NCBI RefSeq assembly: GCF_000013205.1
Contig: NC_007775.1
Location: 868,001 to 932,000 of the forward strand
Direction: 5' to 3'
Origin: Synechococcus sp. JA-3-3Ab
GTDB taxonomy: Bacteria > Cyanobacteriota > Cyanobacteriia > Thermostichales > Thermostichaceae
Length of the DNA: 64,000 nt
Shown here: in pieces, positions 17,048 through 26,639 of the stretch
Numbering within the stretch: the first letter of the stretch is position 1
How the letters are laid out: each line of letters starts with the position of its first letter
Notes under the pieces: generated by a model
Seen by the model: only the letters and a program-made list of their open reading frames with translations
The model's database searches: none
What the model was told of the DNA's origin: nothing
Position numbers and translations under genes: made by a program

Positions 17048-19347
17048 CACTTCACCTCCACAGGAACGGGCCGACCCTCGGCCTGGGGCTGTTTTTGGAC
17101 AAAAGCGTACAGATCCACCAGATCCCGCCAGATGGTCTCGTAGGTGGGTTCCCCCTCCGCCGCCACGTACATCCAGGGGGGAAGGTGGCCGTCGTTGGTT
17201 TTGGCCTTGCACCAGGTGCGTTCAAAGGCCTCGATCAGCGGCTGCCCTTTTTGGCCCAGCCGGGTGCGGAAGTAGAGGTAGTTGAGGGTGGCGGTGCGCT
17301 TGCCTTTTTCCAAAAAGCTGCGGATTTGGTAGAGCTGGGAGCGGGGAAAATCCGCCGCCTGCAAAGCTTGCACCGTTCTCAGCAGCCCACGGATCTCCGG
17401 GACGGTGTAGGGGCCGGCGTAGAGCTTGAGGAGGTGGCCGTTCTGGCGATTCTCCAGGGCCTGCTGGCGAAAATCCTGGATGCTGGAGGCGATCAAAGTC
17501 ACCGATTTCAAAGAGAGAAAGTCGATGGTGGCCACCGAAAAGTCTTGATCGCGGGGCTTCAGCTTTTTGGCGCGGCTTTTGGCAGATTTCAACAGTTGTT
17601 CGGTCAGCCTTTCGGCATAGTAGATGGGGGTGTCTTCCGAGGCAAACAGCACGCCTGCCGAGGTGGAGAGCCGACAGAGCTGGTCTGGGCTGTCGGCCGG
17701 GTAGCGGTGCGGCACCTGGCCGAGGGAGCGGGCGGCGTAGGTGGCCGATTTGGCCAGCAGGATCTGCTCGAACTGCTCACAAAAGGTGGCGGCAATGTCC
17801 AGGGCCTTGTGGGCTGGCACCACCATCAGCACATCGTCCCCGCCGATGGTCAGGATCTCGAAGGGGTGGATCCACTCGCCGTTGCGGTCTCTGCCGCTTT
17901 CCGGATCCGGCGGCAGGCCCCGCAGCCGGTGCGCCTGCAGGTGCTGGGCAAGGGCGCGGTAAACGGCTTGTTCCGTGGCCTCGGAAACGTCGCGGCTAAA
18001 TTGCCGGTAGGCCTCTGGGGTTTGGATCTGCTGCACGTAGCCCCCCATGTTGTTGCCGTCGGCGTAGAGGTAGGCCACAAAGCCCTGGCTGGCGTTGGCC
18101 ACTTCCCGCAGCGATTGCGCCTCGCCGATCCCCTGGCCGGATCCCGCGCAGGGCTGCAAATAGCGCTCCTGGTAGGGCTCGCCGGCGGGAGAGTCGAGGA
18201 AGCGGGCAAATCGCGTTACCCAGCTTTCCACAAAGCCGGGATCCCAGGCGGGGAATTTGCGGAACCACCCCTGCTGGCCTGTCTCCAGGCGCTTGGCCTG
18301 GCGGCCCACCAGCGCTTTGCGGGCTGTGGCCTCCGATAGCCAGGGCTGACCTGGCAGGTCGGCTTTGGCCAGGGCCGGGCGGCGGTCGGTGCTGTCGCGG
18401 CGCAGGTAGGGGTGGGTTTCAAAACAGGCGGGATGGGCGCGGCTGGGACGACCGGGATCCGGATTGCCGTTGCGGCGGTGCTGGAAGCGGGCAGCCAGGT
18501 GGCCCACCAGCTCGTTGAAACTTTTGCGGGCCTGGAAGCTGGCTTCGCTGCAATCTCCAAAGTAGGCCCTCACCAGAGGGTGGGCCTGGTGTTGGGCCAG
18601 CCAGTCCAGCCAGGGGGTGCGCTCGATGGGATCCCGCAACAGGCCGTAGCGCAGTTCCAGCAGCCGAAAGGCGGATCCCACGGCACAGGCGTTGGCGGTG
18701 AGGGTTTCTTCGGTGTAGCGGCGCTCGATGGCCTCGCAGAGGTCGTCCACATAGGCCGCCGGACAGAAGGCCAAGAGGTTGCCGCCGGTGGAGTAGATGA
18801 GGAGCTCCGGAATGAGAGCCTGCGCCAAAGCCGGGTAGTGCTGCTGCAGCCAGGGCCGAACCCGCCGGTTCACGTAGGCCTCCAGCTCTGCTCGAGACTC
18901 CTTCCCCAAGGCTTTCCACCCCAAGTAGGTTTGCTCGGGATCCCCAAAAAAGGCGGGCAGATCCACCAGGTTAATGCGATCCAACAGGGCCGAGGCGCCG
19001 CGAATTTCCGGCAGTTTGGCGGACTCGAAGACGTAGCCCTTGATCTTGGTAGCCCCCCCGTAAACCAAGCCGATGCGGCTGGTCTGCCGCCACAGCTCCG
19101 GATAGCGCGATTGCAACTCTGCCAAGGTTTTGGGAAAGGTTGTGGCCGCCACGCTCTCCTGAAATTGGCGCACCTGCGCCCAGAGGGGCTGCAGCGCCTC
19201 CGGGATCCCGGCTGCGTCGTCGGTGCGGATGGCTGCGCACATCTGCTGCAGAATCGGCAAGGGAAATTGGGGATCCCGCCCTTCTCCCCAGGCCAGGCAC
19301 CAGGCCAACGCGATGGGCACGGGGGAGGCAGAGGAGGTAGCGGTCAT
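17047..19347 (-). CDS. cas10: Cas10, type III-D large subunit with active-looking cyclase palm
   Basis: Cas10 organises the type III effector and makes cyclic oligoadenylate when target RNA is bound. This 766-aa protein (ATG 19347) shows the second palm with YADGNNMGGY at ~429-437 and an intact LTIGGDDVLM, GGDD at 502-505, so the cyclase should work. The first palm carries only GGNLLAF. There is no N-terminal HD motif; the protein starts directly with PIALAWCLAWGEG, so single-strand DNase activity is not expected, as in many III-D Cas10 proteins. It heads the leftward cas operon; cas6 diverges 424 bp away. Confidence 0.95.
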   Translation of the reverse strand: MTATSSASPVPIALAWCLAWGEGRDPQFPLPILQQMCAAIRTDDAAGIPEALQPLWAQVRQFQESVAATTFPKTLAELQSRYPELWRQTSRIGLVYGGATKIKGYVFESAKLPEIRGASALLDRINLVDLPAFFGDPEQTYLGWKALGKESRAELEAYVNRRVRPWLQQHYPALAQALIPELLIYSTGGNLLAFCPAAYVDDLCEAIERRYTEETLTANACAVGSAFRLLELRYGLLRDPIERTPWLDWLAQHQAHPLVRAYFGDCSEASFQARKSFNELVGHLAARFQHRRNGNPDPGRPSRAHPACFETHPYLRRDSTDRRPALAKADLPGQPWLSEATARKALVGRQAKRLETGQQGWFRKFPAWDPGFVESWVTRFARFLDSPAGEPYQERYLQPCAGSGQGIGEAQSLREVANASQGFVAYLYADGNNMGGYVQQIQTPEAYRQFSRDVSEATEQAVYRALAQHLQAHRLRGLPPDPESGRDRNGEWIHPFEILTIGGDDVLMVVPAHKALDIAATFCEQFEQILLAKSATYAARSLGQVPHRYPADSPDQLCRLSTSAGVLFASEDTPIYYAERLTEQLLKSAKSRAKKLKPRDQDFSVATIDFLSLKSVTLIASSIQDFRQQALENRQNGHLLKLYAGPYTVPEIRGLLRTVQALQAADFPRSQLYQIRSFLEKGKRTATLNYLYFRTRLGQKGQPLIEAFERTWCKAKTNDGHLPPWMYVAAEGEPTYETIWRDLVDLYAFVQKQPQAEGRPVPVEVK

Positions 19348-19771
19348 GGGCAACACCTGGCAAAAAAGAAGATATAGAACGCAGCTGCTGTGCTGGCGGG
19401 CAAATCCGGCCCTGACTTTTGACTGGAGCGATCCTTGAACTTCACAAATCCTTCATCAAAACCAAAGGCGCTTCAAAAAGACGGCGTCGGCAATAGCAGC
19501 CACGCGGGCAGAGAATCGCAGCCGACAGAGAGAGGCCATGGCAGTGACTGATGGTTGCATTTTGCAGTTCCAGACTGGGAGACAGTATAGGCCGATTTGG
19601 ATTCATTGCCAACAGATTCAAGACTTTTTTCGGTTGGCCCAGCCAGCGATTTAAAGGTAAAGCAAATTGGAAGGGATCCCTTCTCAAATCCTCTCAAAGG
19701 AAAAGTGGCTCTAGGTTGATTTTGGATAGGGGCTGCTATTGACTGGGGATGAGCAGAAATGGGATGGGCCT
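19348..19771. other. Divergent region between cas10 and cas6
   Basis: No gene is evident. It should hold the promoters of both the leftward cas operon and rightward cas6. TTCTAT on the minus strand near 19373-19378, with TTGCCC upstream, is a weak promoter-like pair for cas10. I found no clear operator repeat. Confidence 0.4.
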
Positions 19772-20923
19772 ATGCTGACCAAGTTGAGTTTTTCAGAGCC
19801 ACCCGTCGCCGGAGCAGAAAACAGCAAGTGGCCGGCGGGATCCGAGCTGGTGGGGATCGCCCTGGAAGTGCAGGCCCCTCAGCCCTACCTGTTGGATCCC
19901 CACTATGCCAAAGGGCTGCACGCCTGGTTCTTGAGCCAGGTGCAAGAGACAGACCCGCAGCTATCGGCCTATTTGCACGATGGAGAATCGGAGAAACCTT
20001 TTACCCTCTCCCGGCTGATGGGGCCCTTCCGCGAGCAGGGGGGGCGACTGCTGATCCCGCCCCAGATCCCCTTCCGCTGGTCGATCACCGCCCTCAACCC
20101 CCAAGTGGTGGAGTGGCTGCGGGAATGGTGCCGACGGCTGCCCCCCTGGCTGGAGTTGCGCGGATCCCCGCTGCAGATTCTGGGATGGAAGGTCTCAGCC
20201 CCCCCGCGCACCTATCGTCAACTGTTGGAGCAGCCTCTTTCCCCCCGCTCCTGGAGCCTTTCCTTCGTCTCGCCCACCAGCTTTCGCCACCGGGGCCACC
20301 ATCTGCCGCTGCCGATCCCTCGCAACCTGTTCCACAGCTATCTGCGCCGTTGGAACGATTTTTCCGGTCTGCCCATCGAGGCGGAGCCTTTTCTGGATTG
20401 GGTGGATGGGGAAGTGATCATCCAGCGGCACCGTCTGGAATCGGTGAAAACCACCGCAGGTCGCCAGGGATCCGTGACGGGATTCATCGGCTGTGTGCAG
20501 TTGGCTGTCTCCTCCCGTGCGCCTGAGCTGTTGCAGCAGCAGCTCCAAGCCCTGATCCACCTTGCCCCCTACTGCGGCACCGGCCACAAAACCCCCTTTG
20601 GGCTGGGGCAAACCCGCCTCGGTTGGCTGGCCGAAGAGCTGCCCGCCACCCCCGTCCTTTGCCGGGAAGAGCAACTGGCCCGGCGCATCGAGGAGCTGAG
20701 CGCCCTCTTTCTCAGCCAGCGGCAACGACAAGGGGGATCCCGCGCCGAAAAAACTGCCCAACTGTGGGCGACGATCCTGGCCCGCCGCGAAGGTGGAGAG
20801 AGCTTACAACAGATCGCCGCTGATTTGGAGATGCCCTACGAGACGGTGAAGACCTATGCCAAGCTGGCCCGCCGCTCTCTCCAGTCTGGATCCCAGGACT
20901 ACTCGTCGAGCAGTCTTCCCTAG
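19772..20923 (+). CDS. cas6: Cas6 crRNA-processing endoribonuclease with C-terminal helix-turn-helix
   Basis: Cas6 cuts the CRISPR precursor within each repeat. The 383-aa protein (ATG 19772; a TTG at 19739 would add 11 residues) has the two-RRM RAMP plan, with SWSLSFVSPTSFRHRGHHLPLP split between them and the Gly-rich Cas6 loop CGTGHKTPFGLGQTRLG near 267-285. An extra ~65 residues follow. They contain GGESLQQIAADLEMPYETVK, a helix-turn-helix like sigma-factor region 4 (about 341-370). That makes it longer than the usual ~250-aa Cas6. The array lies directly downstream. Confidence 0.9.
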   Translation: MLTKLSFSEPPVAGAENSKWPAGSELVGIALEVQAPQPYLLDPHYAKGLHAWFLSQVQETDPQLSAYLHDGESEKPFTLSRLMGPFREQGGRLLIPPQIPFRWSITALNPQVVEWLREWCRRLPPWLELRGSPLQILGWKVSAPPRTYRQLLEQPLSPRSWSLSFVSPTSFRHRGHHLPLPIPRNLFHSYLRRWNDFSGLPIEAEPFLDWVDGEVIIQRHRLESVKTTAGRQGSVTGFIGCVQLAVSSRAPELLQQQLQALIHLAPYCGTGHKTPFGLGQTRLGWLAEELPATPVLCREEQLARRIEELSALFLSQRQRQGGSRAEKTAQLWATILARREGGESLQQIAADLEMPYETVKTYAKLARRSLQSGSQDYSSSSLP

Positions 20924-20969
20924 ATGACTTGAGGTACTTTGTTGAGCCTGATACATTCACGCTGAACTC

Positions 20970-20988
20970 TCCTGAACATGGTTCAGGA
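20970..20988 (+). terminator. Hairpin after cas6
   Basis: TCCTGAAC (20970-20977), a 3-base loop, then GTTCAGGA (20981-20988) form a perfect 8-bp stem 47 bp after the cas6 stop. No T-run follows, so termination strength is uncertain; a 3' end stabiliser is also possible. Confidence 0.4.
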
Positions 20989-21206
20989 AAGAAGCGATCG
21001 CATCCTGCCTATCTCTGAGCAGGAAGGCGGTATCCCGCAAAGCCCTGAGGAATACCCCCCGAGCGCTTTCCCCCTTCACTTCCCGGCAACCGTTGCGGTG
21101 GACTCAAGGATCAGGGGGAAACTTGGTCTACTATATCCCTCTCAATGACTTTTGCCAAACCGCCTAAAGCTCAGTAAATTCAGCAAAGTTCAGGGTTTTG
21201 GGGGTT

Positions 21207-21243
21207 AGAGGCATGCTCTTGCAGGGAGAAGGTAGAGATCAAC
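21207..21243 (-). repeat. Degenerate terminal CRISPR repeat
   Basis: This 37-bp stretch matches the array repeat at about 26 positions. The match is concentrated in the plus-strand right half (AAGGTAGAGATCAAC), which is the 5' half of the repeat on the minus strand. It is separated from the first good repeat by a normal 35-bp spacer. A decayed last repeat is typical of the leader-distal end, so it supports transcription from right to left. Confidence 0.85.
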
Positions 21244-21278
21244 CTCACTTCTCTTTGCTCATTACTCGCTTCTCTCTA

Positions 21279-24200
21279 GTTTCCGTCCCCTTGCGGGGAA
21301 AAGGTAGGGATCAACGTTACTCACTGTAGAACACGAATTGCGTGATGAAAACTGTTTCCGTCCCCTTGCGGGGAAAAGGTAGGGATCAACCATAAACCAA
21401 GTATGCAGCGTAGTCTAGATACTGTTCAGTTTCCGTCCCCTTGCGGGGAAAAGGTAGGGATCAACAGTAGAGCAGGATGGCGGCAAATTCGAGAAATGTG
21501 TGAAGTTTCCGTCCCCTTGCGGGGAAAAGGTAGGGATCAACTCTAACTAGAGTAATACCTGGGTTTAACTGTGAACCAGGAGAGTTTCCGTCCCCTTGCG
21601 GGGAAAAGGTAGGGATCAACGACTGGGCAGTGGCATGCCTCCTGAACTAACCTAACGTTTCCGTCCCCTTGCGGGGAAAAGGTAGGGATCAACGCGGATT
21701 TCATGTTGTGCCCGACAGTAGCCTTACTTTGTTTCCGTCCCCTTGCGGGGAAAAGGTAGGGATCAACACGATCCAGTGGGGACGTGGACGCTGGACCATT
21801 AACTGGTTTCCGTCCCCTTGCGGGGAAAAGGTAGGGATCAACGGCAAAGGTATTTACTCCTTAGACTAAGTAAAAGGGCAGTTTCCGTCCCCTTGCGGGG
21901 AAAAGGTAGGGATCAACCGGACAAAATTGTCAAAGGACAAGCCAAGACTCTGAAGCGTTTCCGTCCCCTTGCGGGGAAAAGGTAGGGATCAACGGGTGGA
22001 TTCCGACTGAAACCGGTTTGGCTACCCGAGTGTTTCCGTCCCCTTGCGGGGAAAAGGTAGGGATCAACGGGGCACAGATGTCGTGTTCTACGATCTGGAA
22101 ACAGTCGTAGAGTTTCCGTCCCCTTGCGGGGAAAAGGTAGGGATCAACAACAAAGGCCTTCGTGGTATGGTTAAACTTCGCAGTTTCCGTCCCCTTGCGG
22201 GGAAAAGGTAGGGATCAACTGTAGATAAACCGGACACCGCTTTTGGTGCGTTGGAGTTTCCGTCCCCTTGCGGGGAAAAGGTAGGGATCAACAACGGGTT
22301 CTCCCTCAAGGAGGCGCCCGCCATACTGAGAGGTTTCCGTCCCCTTGCGGGGAAAAGGTAGGGATCAACTTTTTAGAGGGGCAGAGTTTGTATAGACTGC
22401 CTAGGAGGGTTTCCGTCCCCTTGCGGGGAAAAGGTAGGGATCAACAACCATCGCTGGATCGGGGTTAATTCCCTCACTAATGCGTTTCCGTCCCCTTGCG
22501 GGGAAAAGGTAGGGATCAACGGGGCTAACCAAACTGGGTTAGCCTAGATCATCTGCAAAAGTTTCCGTCCCCTTGCGGGGAAAAGGTAGGGATCAACGAG
22601 GGCCGTCTCCTGACTGCCGGAACCTTCTTGGTGAGTTTCCGTCCCCTTGCGGGGAAAAGGTAGGGATCAACAGTAATCTGAGGGTTGGGACAAGAGGTTT
22701 TATATAACTCAGGTTTCCGTCCCCTTGCGGGGAAAAGGTAGGGATCAACTTCCAGTAGTAGTTGCGACCCCCGATTTCCCTCACTGTTTCCGTCCCCTTG
22801 CGGGGAAAAGGTAGGGATCAACAAATTTATCTTTAAAGACCCGAACGAGTATATGTTCTGTTTCCGTCCCCTTGCGGGGAAAAGGTAGGGATCAACCTAA
22901 CCTAGATCTCGATATCACAAGTGAGGTAGAACGTTTCCGTCCCCTTGCGGGGAAAAGGTAGGGATCAACCTACCTATACGGTAGTAAAAACCTCTACATC
23001 CGTCACTGCTAGTTTCCGTCCCCTTGCGGGGAAAAGGTAGGGATCAACTGTGGACTAGTGACGGTGTTGGCGGTCGCAAGCTAACCTTCGTTTCCGTCCC
23101 CTTGCGGGGAAAAGGTAGGGATCAACTCGGCTAGAAACCGAGTACAAAGCCGCACTTGCAAAACAGTTTCCGTCCCCTTGCGGGGAAAAGGTAGGGATCA
23201 ACGTTCGAACCACCAACTTGGGTGGTTCGACAATAACTTGTTTCCGTCCCCTTGCGGGGAAAAGGTAGGGATCAACTTGTTATGCAACTACTGGAACCGG
23301 TGTTCACCGTCATTGTTTCCGTCCCCTTGCGGGGAAAAGGTAGGGATCAACTCCATGTTGTTGATTAACCACATGACCTCATTTTGGGTCGTTTCCGTCC
23401 CCTTGCGGGGAAAAGGTAGGGATCAACGTTAAGAATGCCCTAAAGTTGTCCAGTGATCAACTGGCGTTTCCGTCCCCTTGCGGGGAAAAGGTAGGGATCA
23501 ACAGTGAAAACCAGGATCCAAAAGGCGAAAGCCTGCGGGTTCTGTTTCCGTCCCCTTGCGGGGAAAAGGTAGGGATCAACGAATGTCAGTCTATACGATG
23601 AATGGAAAGACACTCAAGGTTTCCGTCCCCTTGCGGGGAAAAGGTAGGGATCAACGCCATTGAGCGGCAGCGGGCTGAACAACAAGCCCGTGTGGAGAAG
23701 TTTCCGTCCCCTTGCGGGGAAAAGGTAGGGATCAACTTGCTAAGCAACGAATAAACCTCCCCCACCCACACAGTTTCCGTCCCCTTGCGGGGAAAAGGTA
23801 GGGATCAACGTGAGACACAATCGCTGCAGCCTGTGGGTTCAACTTCATGTTTCCGTCCCCTTGCGGGGAAAAGGTAGGGATCAACACCGTTTTATTATAG
23901 CCCACGGTGCCGGGGCTCCGCAAGACGTTTCCGTCCCCTTGCGGGGAAAAGGTAGGGATCAACTCGAAGGCCAATTTCGTAGAGTACACGCCGAAAGGCG
24001 TTTCCGTCCCCTTGCGGGGAAAAGGTAGGGATCAACTGTTGGGGGAGGGACTACCTTAGAGGGTTCCCCCCATCACGTTTCCGTCCCCTTGCGGGGAAAA
24101 GGTAGGGATCAACCTGGAAATTCTCGCTACTGCAGGGCGAGAAAGAAGCGTTTCCGTCCCCTTGCGGGGAAAAGGTAGGGATCAACAAGACCTCCCAGAT

Positions 24201-24334
24201 CGCCGTTGCAGTGCGCTCCAAAGTTTCCGTCCCCTTGCGGGGAAAAGGTAGGGATCAACCTATTATAATCCGTATCACAAGGGGGATTTTATTCAGTGTT
24301 TCCGTCCCCTTGCGGGGAAAAGGTAGGGATCAAC
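21279..24334 (-). CRISPR. CRISPR array, 41 near-identical 37-bp repeats with 40 spacers
   Basis: I located 41 repeat copies, the first at 21279 and the last at 24298-24334, with an average period of ~75.5 bp; spacers are about 34-44 bp. On the plus strand the repeat starts GTTTCCGTCCCCTTGCGGGG and ends GGTAGGGATCAAC. On the minus strand it begins GTTGATCCC, holds a CCCC-GCAA-GGGG hairpin and ends ACGGAAAC. That is the usual GAAAC 3' tag of Cas6-type repeats, so crRNA is read from the minus strand. The degenerate repeat at the left end and the cas1-cas2 genes at the right end agree with this polarity. Several spacers contain strong hairpins. Confidence 0.98.
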
Positions 24335-24608
24335 CCTACCCCCGGAAAAGCCTGAACTCATGAGGTTTTCAAGGTGCGCTTGCGAGGGAGTACGGAGACT
24401 TCCCGACACAGATATTAACATTGGTTTGGCGGATAAGCGCAAGTCGGGAAATTTGCTCTTTTAGAGACGTTATGCTGCATTGTTGCGCCAATTCCGGCAA
24501 GAGCTACTAGATTCCTCTTAAAGGCTGGCGTCGGTAAGGAAAGGCTAGCGATAGCTTGCCCCGACGGATCGCGCACAAAACTTTACAATTTTGGCCGAGC
24601 TGAGAACC
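24335..24608 (-). promoter_or_regulatory. CRISPR leader
   Basis: This gap lies between the newest repeat (right end of the array) and the cas2 stop. On the minus strand TTGCGC (24442-24437) and TAATAT (24417-24412) are 19 bases apart, a plausible promoter ~80 bp upstream of the first repeat. An inverted repeat TTCCCGAC (24400-24407) / GTCGGGAA (24443-24450) brackets it and could bind integration or regulatory factors. Confidence 0.65.
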
Positions 24609-24887
24609 TCAAAAAATGAGGTAGTCCGGCGGCTCGTAGGGGGGAGGCCCGCCGAAGACCTTGGTGCGTTGTTTGGCGCTGGCATCCAGAGGGTAGGCCC
24701 GCAGGCTATCTTCCTGGAGGTTGAGCAGAGGCAGCCACGACTTTTCCAGCTTCTCTTCCAGCTCGGCAGTGTCCAGGGGGCATTCAAAAACGGAGTATTG
24801 CACTCGCTGGCAGCACTGCTCCAGGCGTTTGGCCAACTGGTGTCGGCGCTTATCGTCCACCACGTCGTAGCAAACCAACCACAGCAT
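24609..24887 (-). CDS. cas2: Cas2 spacer-integration subunit
   Basis: Cas2 is the dimeric scaffold between Cas1 dimers in the spacer-integration complex. The 92-aa protein starts MLWLVCYDVVDDKRRHQLAK, the ferredoxin-fold first strand with the conserved Asp, and contains RVQYSVFECPLD, the second-strand signature. The C terminus is Pro-rich (GGPPPYEPPDY). Its ATG overlaps the cas1 TGA by one base (TGATG). The gene is intact, but its partner cas1 is broken, so it should be inactive unless another Cas1 is supplied elsewhere. Confidence 0.95.
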   Translation of the reverse strand: MLWLVCYDVVDDKRRHQLAKRLEQCCQRVQYSVFECPLDTAELEEKLEKSWLPLLNLQEDSLRAYPLDASAKQRTKVFGGPPPYEPPDYLIF

Positions 24888-25399
24888 CAGCGCAGCTCTA
24901 TGGGCTCATAGTCTAGGTCACCGCTCACCAGGCAACGGCTCAGCCGGCGGGCTTGCTCCAGCACAATTTGACTGAGGGGCAGGCGGCGAGATTGGGGAGG
25001 ATAGAGCAATGGCTCGCGGAAGCGGCGTTCCAGCTCTCCCAAAAACAGTTTTTTGGCCAGGGATCCCAGCCATATGCCTGTCCCATCCGGCGACGGCTCA
25101 AAGTCTTCCGGCGTGAGCAGGCCAGCCTTGACAAGCTGGAGCACAGCCCAATCCACCACCAAGGGTCGAAACTCCTCCATCATGTCCAGCACCAGGTTGG
25201 GGCGGTAGGGCAAGTTGGCGTGGAAAAAGCCGAGATAGGGATCCAACCCGGCCATCACCACTGCCGAGAACACGCGGGCCAGCAGCACCCCGTAGCCCCA
25301 ACTGAGCAGAGCGTTGATCGGGTCGAGCGGCGGCTGTCGGTTGCGGCCAGTGAAGTTCCACTCAGCTAGAAATCGCAGGAGCCCCGCACTGTACCCGTA
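24887..25399 (-). pseudogene. cas1: cas1, 3' part (interrupted)
   Basis: The frame encodes ~170 residues of the Cas1 C-terminal helical domain: RFLAEWNFTGRNRQPPLDP, NALLSWGYGVLLARV, AGLDPYLGFFHANLPYRPN and LVLDMMEEFRPLVVDWA. These hold the Glu/His/Asp metal-site residues. Upstream the frame runs into the left end of the tnpB element and stops at 25403. The exact junction is ~25385. The N-terminal piece is at 26640-26885. Comparing with the usual ~330-aa Cas1, about 75-90 central residues are absent from both pieces. Confidence 0.92.
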
Positions 25400-26639
25400 G
25401 GGTCAGTGTCGGGAGGAATGCGGAAGTTATGATAGAACCATGACCCAAGTCCTGACCGTATCCTGCAAGCTCAAGGCGTCCCAGTCGCAAGCCGCCAAAT
25501 TGGACGCGACTTTGGAGGCTTTTGGCCAAGCCTTGAATTGGGTCAACCAGAACACGCCGGAGAAAGTCGCCAACGCCGTTAAGCTCCAGTCTCTGTGCTA
25601 CCGCGAAATCCGTGCCCGGTTCGGCTTATCCAGTAACTTGGCTCAGCAGGTCTGCAGACGGCTGGCCGGCGCCCGTAAAGTTGCCCAACAGAAAAACCGT
25701 CCGGTCAAAGCGTTCAAGAGAGGCTTTGCGACCTACGATGCCCGTATCTTTTCGTTTCGCGAGAAAGACTGGACGGTGTCGCTGACCACGGTGGAGGGTC
25801 GAGAGCGCTTTGAGCTGGCGATTGGCCGCTACCAGAGAGAACGGCTGGCGGGCTCCAATCCCAAATCTGCCACTCTGGTCAAGCATAAAGACGGCTCCTA
25901 CTCTATTCAGATCTGTGTGGAAACGGAGCCATCCCCACCGCAACGCACGGGCAGAGTGCTGGGGGTGGACTTGGGAAGGACAGATATTGCCCATACGTCA
26001 GAGGGGGACAATTGGAATGGACAGCAGTTGAACCGAATCCGAGACCACTACTCCAAGCTGAGGGCGGCACTCCAACGCAAAGCCAGTAAGGGCACACGCA
26101 GTTCGCGGCGCAGATGCCGTCAACTGTTGCAACGGCTGTCTGGCAAGGAGAGACGCTTTCAAACTTGGGTCAATCATCGCATCTCCAAAGCTATTGTCTC
26201 TAGGGCAAAAGCTACCAACAGCGCTATCGCCCTAGAAGACCTGACAGGGATCCGGGAAAGGGTCAATCAACAACCCCGCAGCAAAGCCGAACGGCGCAGG
26301 GCCAACAGTTGGGCGTTTTATCAACTCCGTCAATTTTTGGAGTACAAGGCTCTGCGTGCAGGGGTTGCTTTGATTCTGGTGCCGCCTGCCTACACGTCGC
26401 AGACCTGCCACCGGTGTTTGCACATTCATCCCGACCCTGCGCAATCCTACCGCAGTGGAAAGAAGTTTAAGTGTGGACACTGTGGATGGGAAGGGGATGC
26501 GGATTTGAATGGTGCGAATGTGATTGCGCTTTTGGGGGCTGCCGTAAACCAGCCTAGAGGCTCGTGGTTGGCTTGCCAACTGCAGGGCTACCGAAAGCCC
26601 GCCCTGTACTGCGAAGCAGTCAGGGTCGGGTAGTTTACA
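25385..26639 (+). mobile_element. IS1341-type (IS200/IS605 family) element carrying tnpB only, inserted in cas1
   Basis: The element lies antisense within cas1 and has no tnpA. The left end has a hairpin CACTG-TACCC-GTA-GGG-T-CAGTG at 25387-25408. The right end carries two hairpins overlapping the tnpB 3' end. They are GGGCT/AGCCC at 26585-26600 and a 10-bp stem (CCCTG, ACTGC, GAA loop, GCAGT, CAGGG) at 26602-26625. cas1 coding resumes at ~26640. Ends are placed by where cas1 similarity stops. IS605-type transposition makes no target duplication, so the missing cas1 centre implies a separate deletion. Confidence 0.85.
25440..26633 (+). CDS. tnpB: TnpB RNA-guided endonuclease
   Basis: TnpB is the RuvC-type ancestor of Cas12, guided by an RNA from the element's right end; it helps the element persist by cutting empty donor sites. 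This 397-aa copy looks intact. RuvC motifs are GVDLGRTD (Asp177), IALEDLTGIR (Glu266) and DADLNGANVI (Asp355), with the zinc finger CHRC ... CGHC (Cys323, 326, 345, 348). The N-terminal wedge/REC region is present. A guide RNA should start within the 3' end of this gene and extend past 26640. The gene has only one GGATCC site that I can find, unlike the host genes around it, fitting recent arrival. Confidence 0.93.
   Translation: MTQVLTVSCKLKASQSQAAKLDATLEAFGQALNWVNQNTPEKVANAVKLQSLCYREIRARFGLSSNLAQQVCRRLAGARKVAQQKNRPVKAFKRGFATYDARIFSFREKDWTVSLTTVEGRERFELAIGRYQRERLAGSNPKSATLVKHKDGSYSIQICVETEPSPPQRTGRVLGVDLGRTDIAHTSEGDNWNGQQLNRIRDHYSKLRAALQRKASKGTRSSRRRCRQLLQRLSGKERRFQTWVNHRISKAIVSRAKATNSAIALEDLTGIRERVNQQPRSKAERRRANSWAFYQLRQFLEYKALRAGVALILVPPAYTSQTCHRCLHIHPDPAQSYRSGKKFKCGHCGWEGDADLNGANVIALLGAAVNQPRGSWLACQLQGYRKPALYCEAVRVG

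Noticed and set aside
16334-17212. Longer version of the first Cas7 gene
   Set aside because: The extra 55 residues lie in cas10 coding sequence and are Gly/Arg-rich noise; TGATG at 17045-17049 marks the real start.
21669-24028. Open frames running through the CRISPR array on both strands
   Set aside because: They are translations of the 37-bp repeat and its spacers; no start or family feature.
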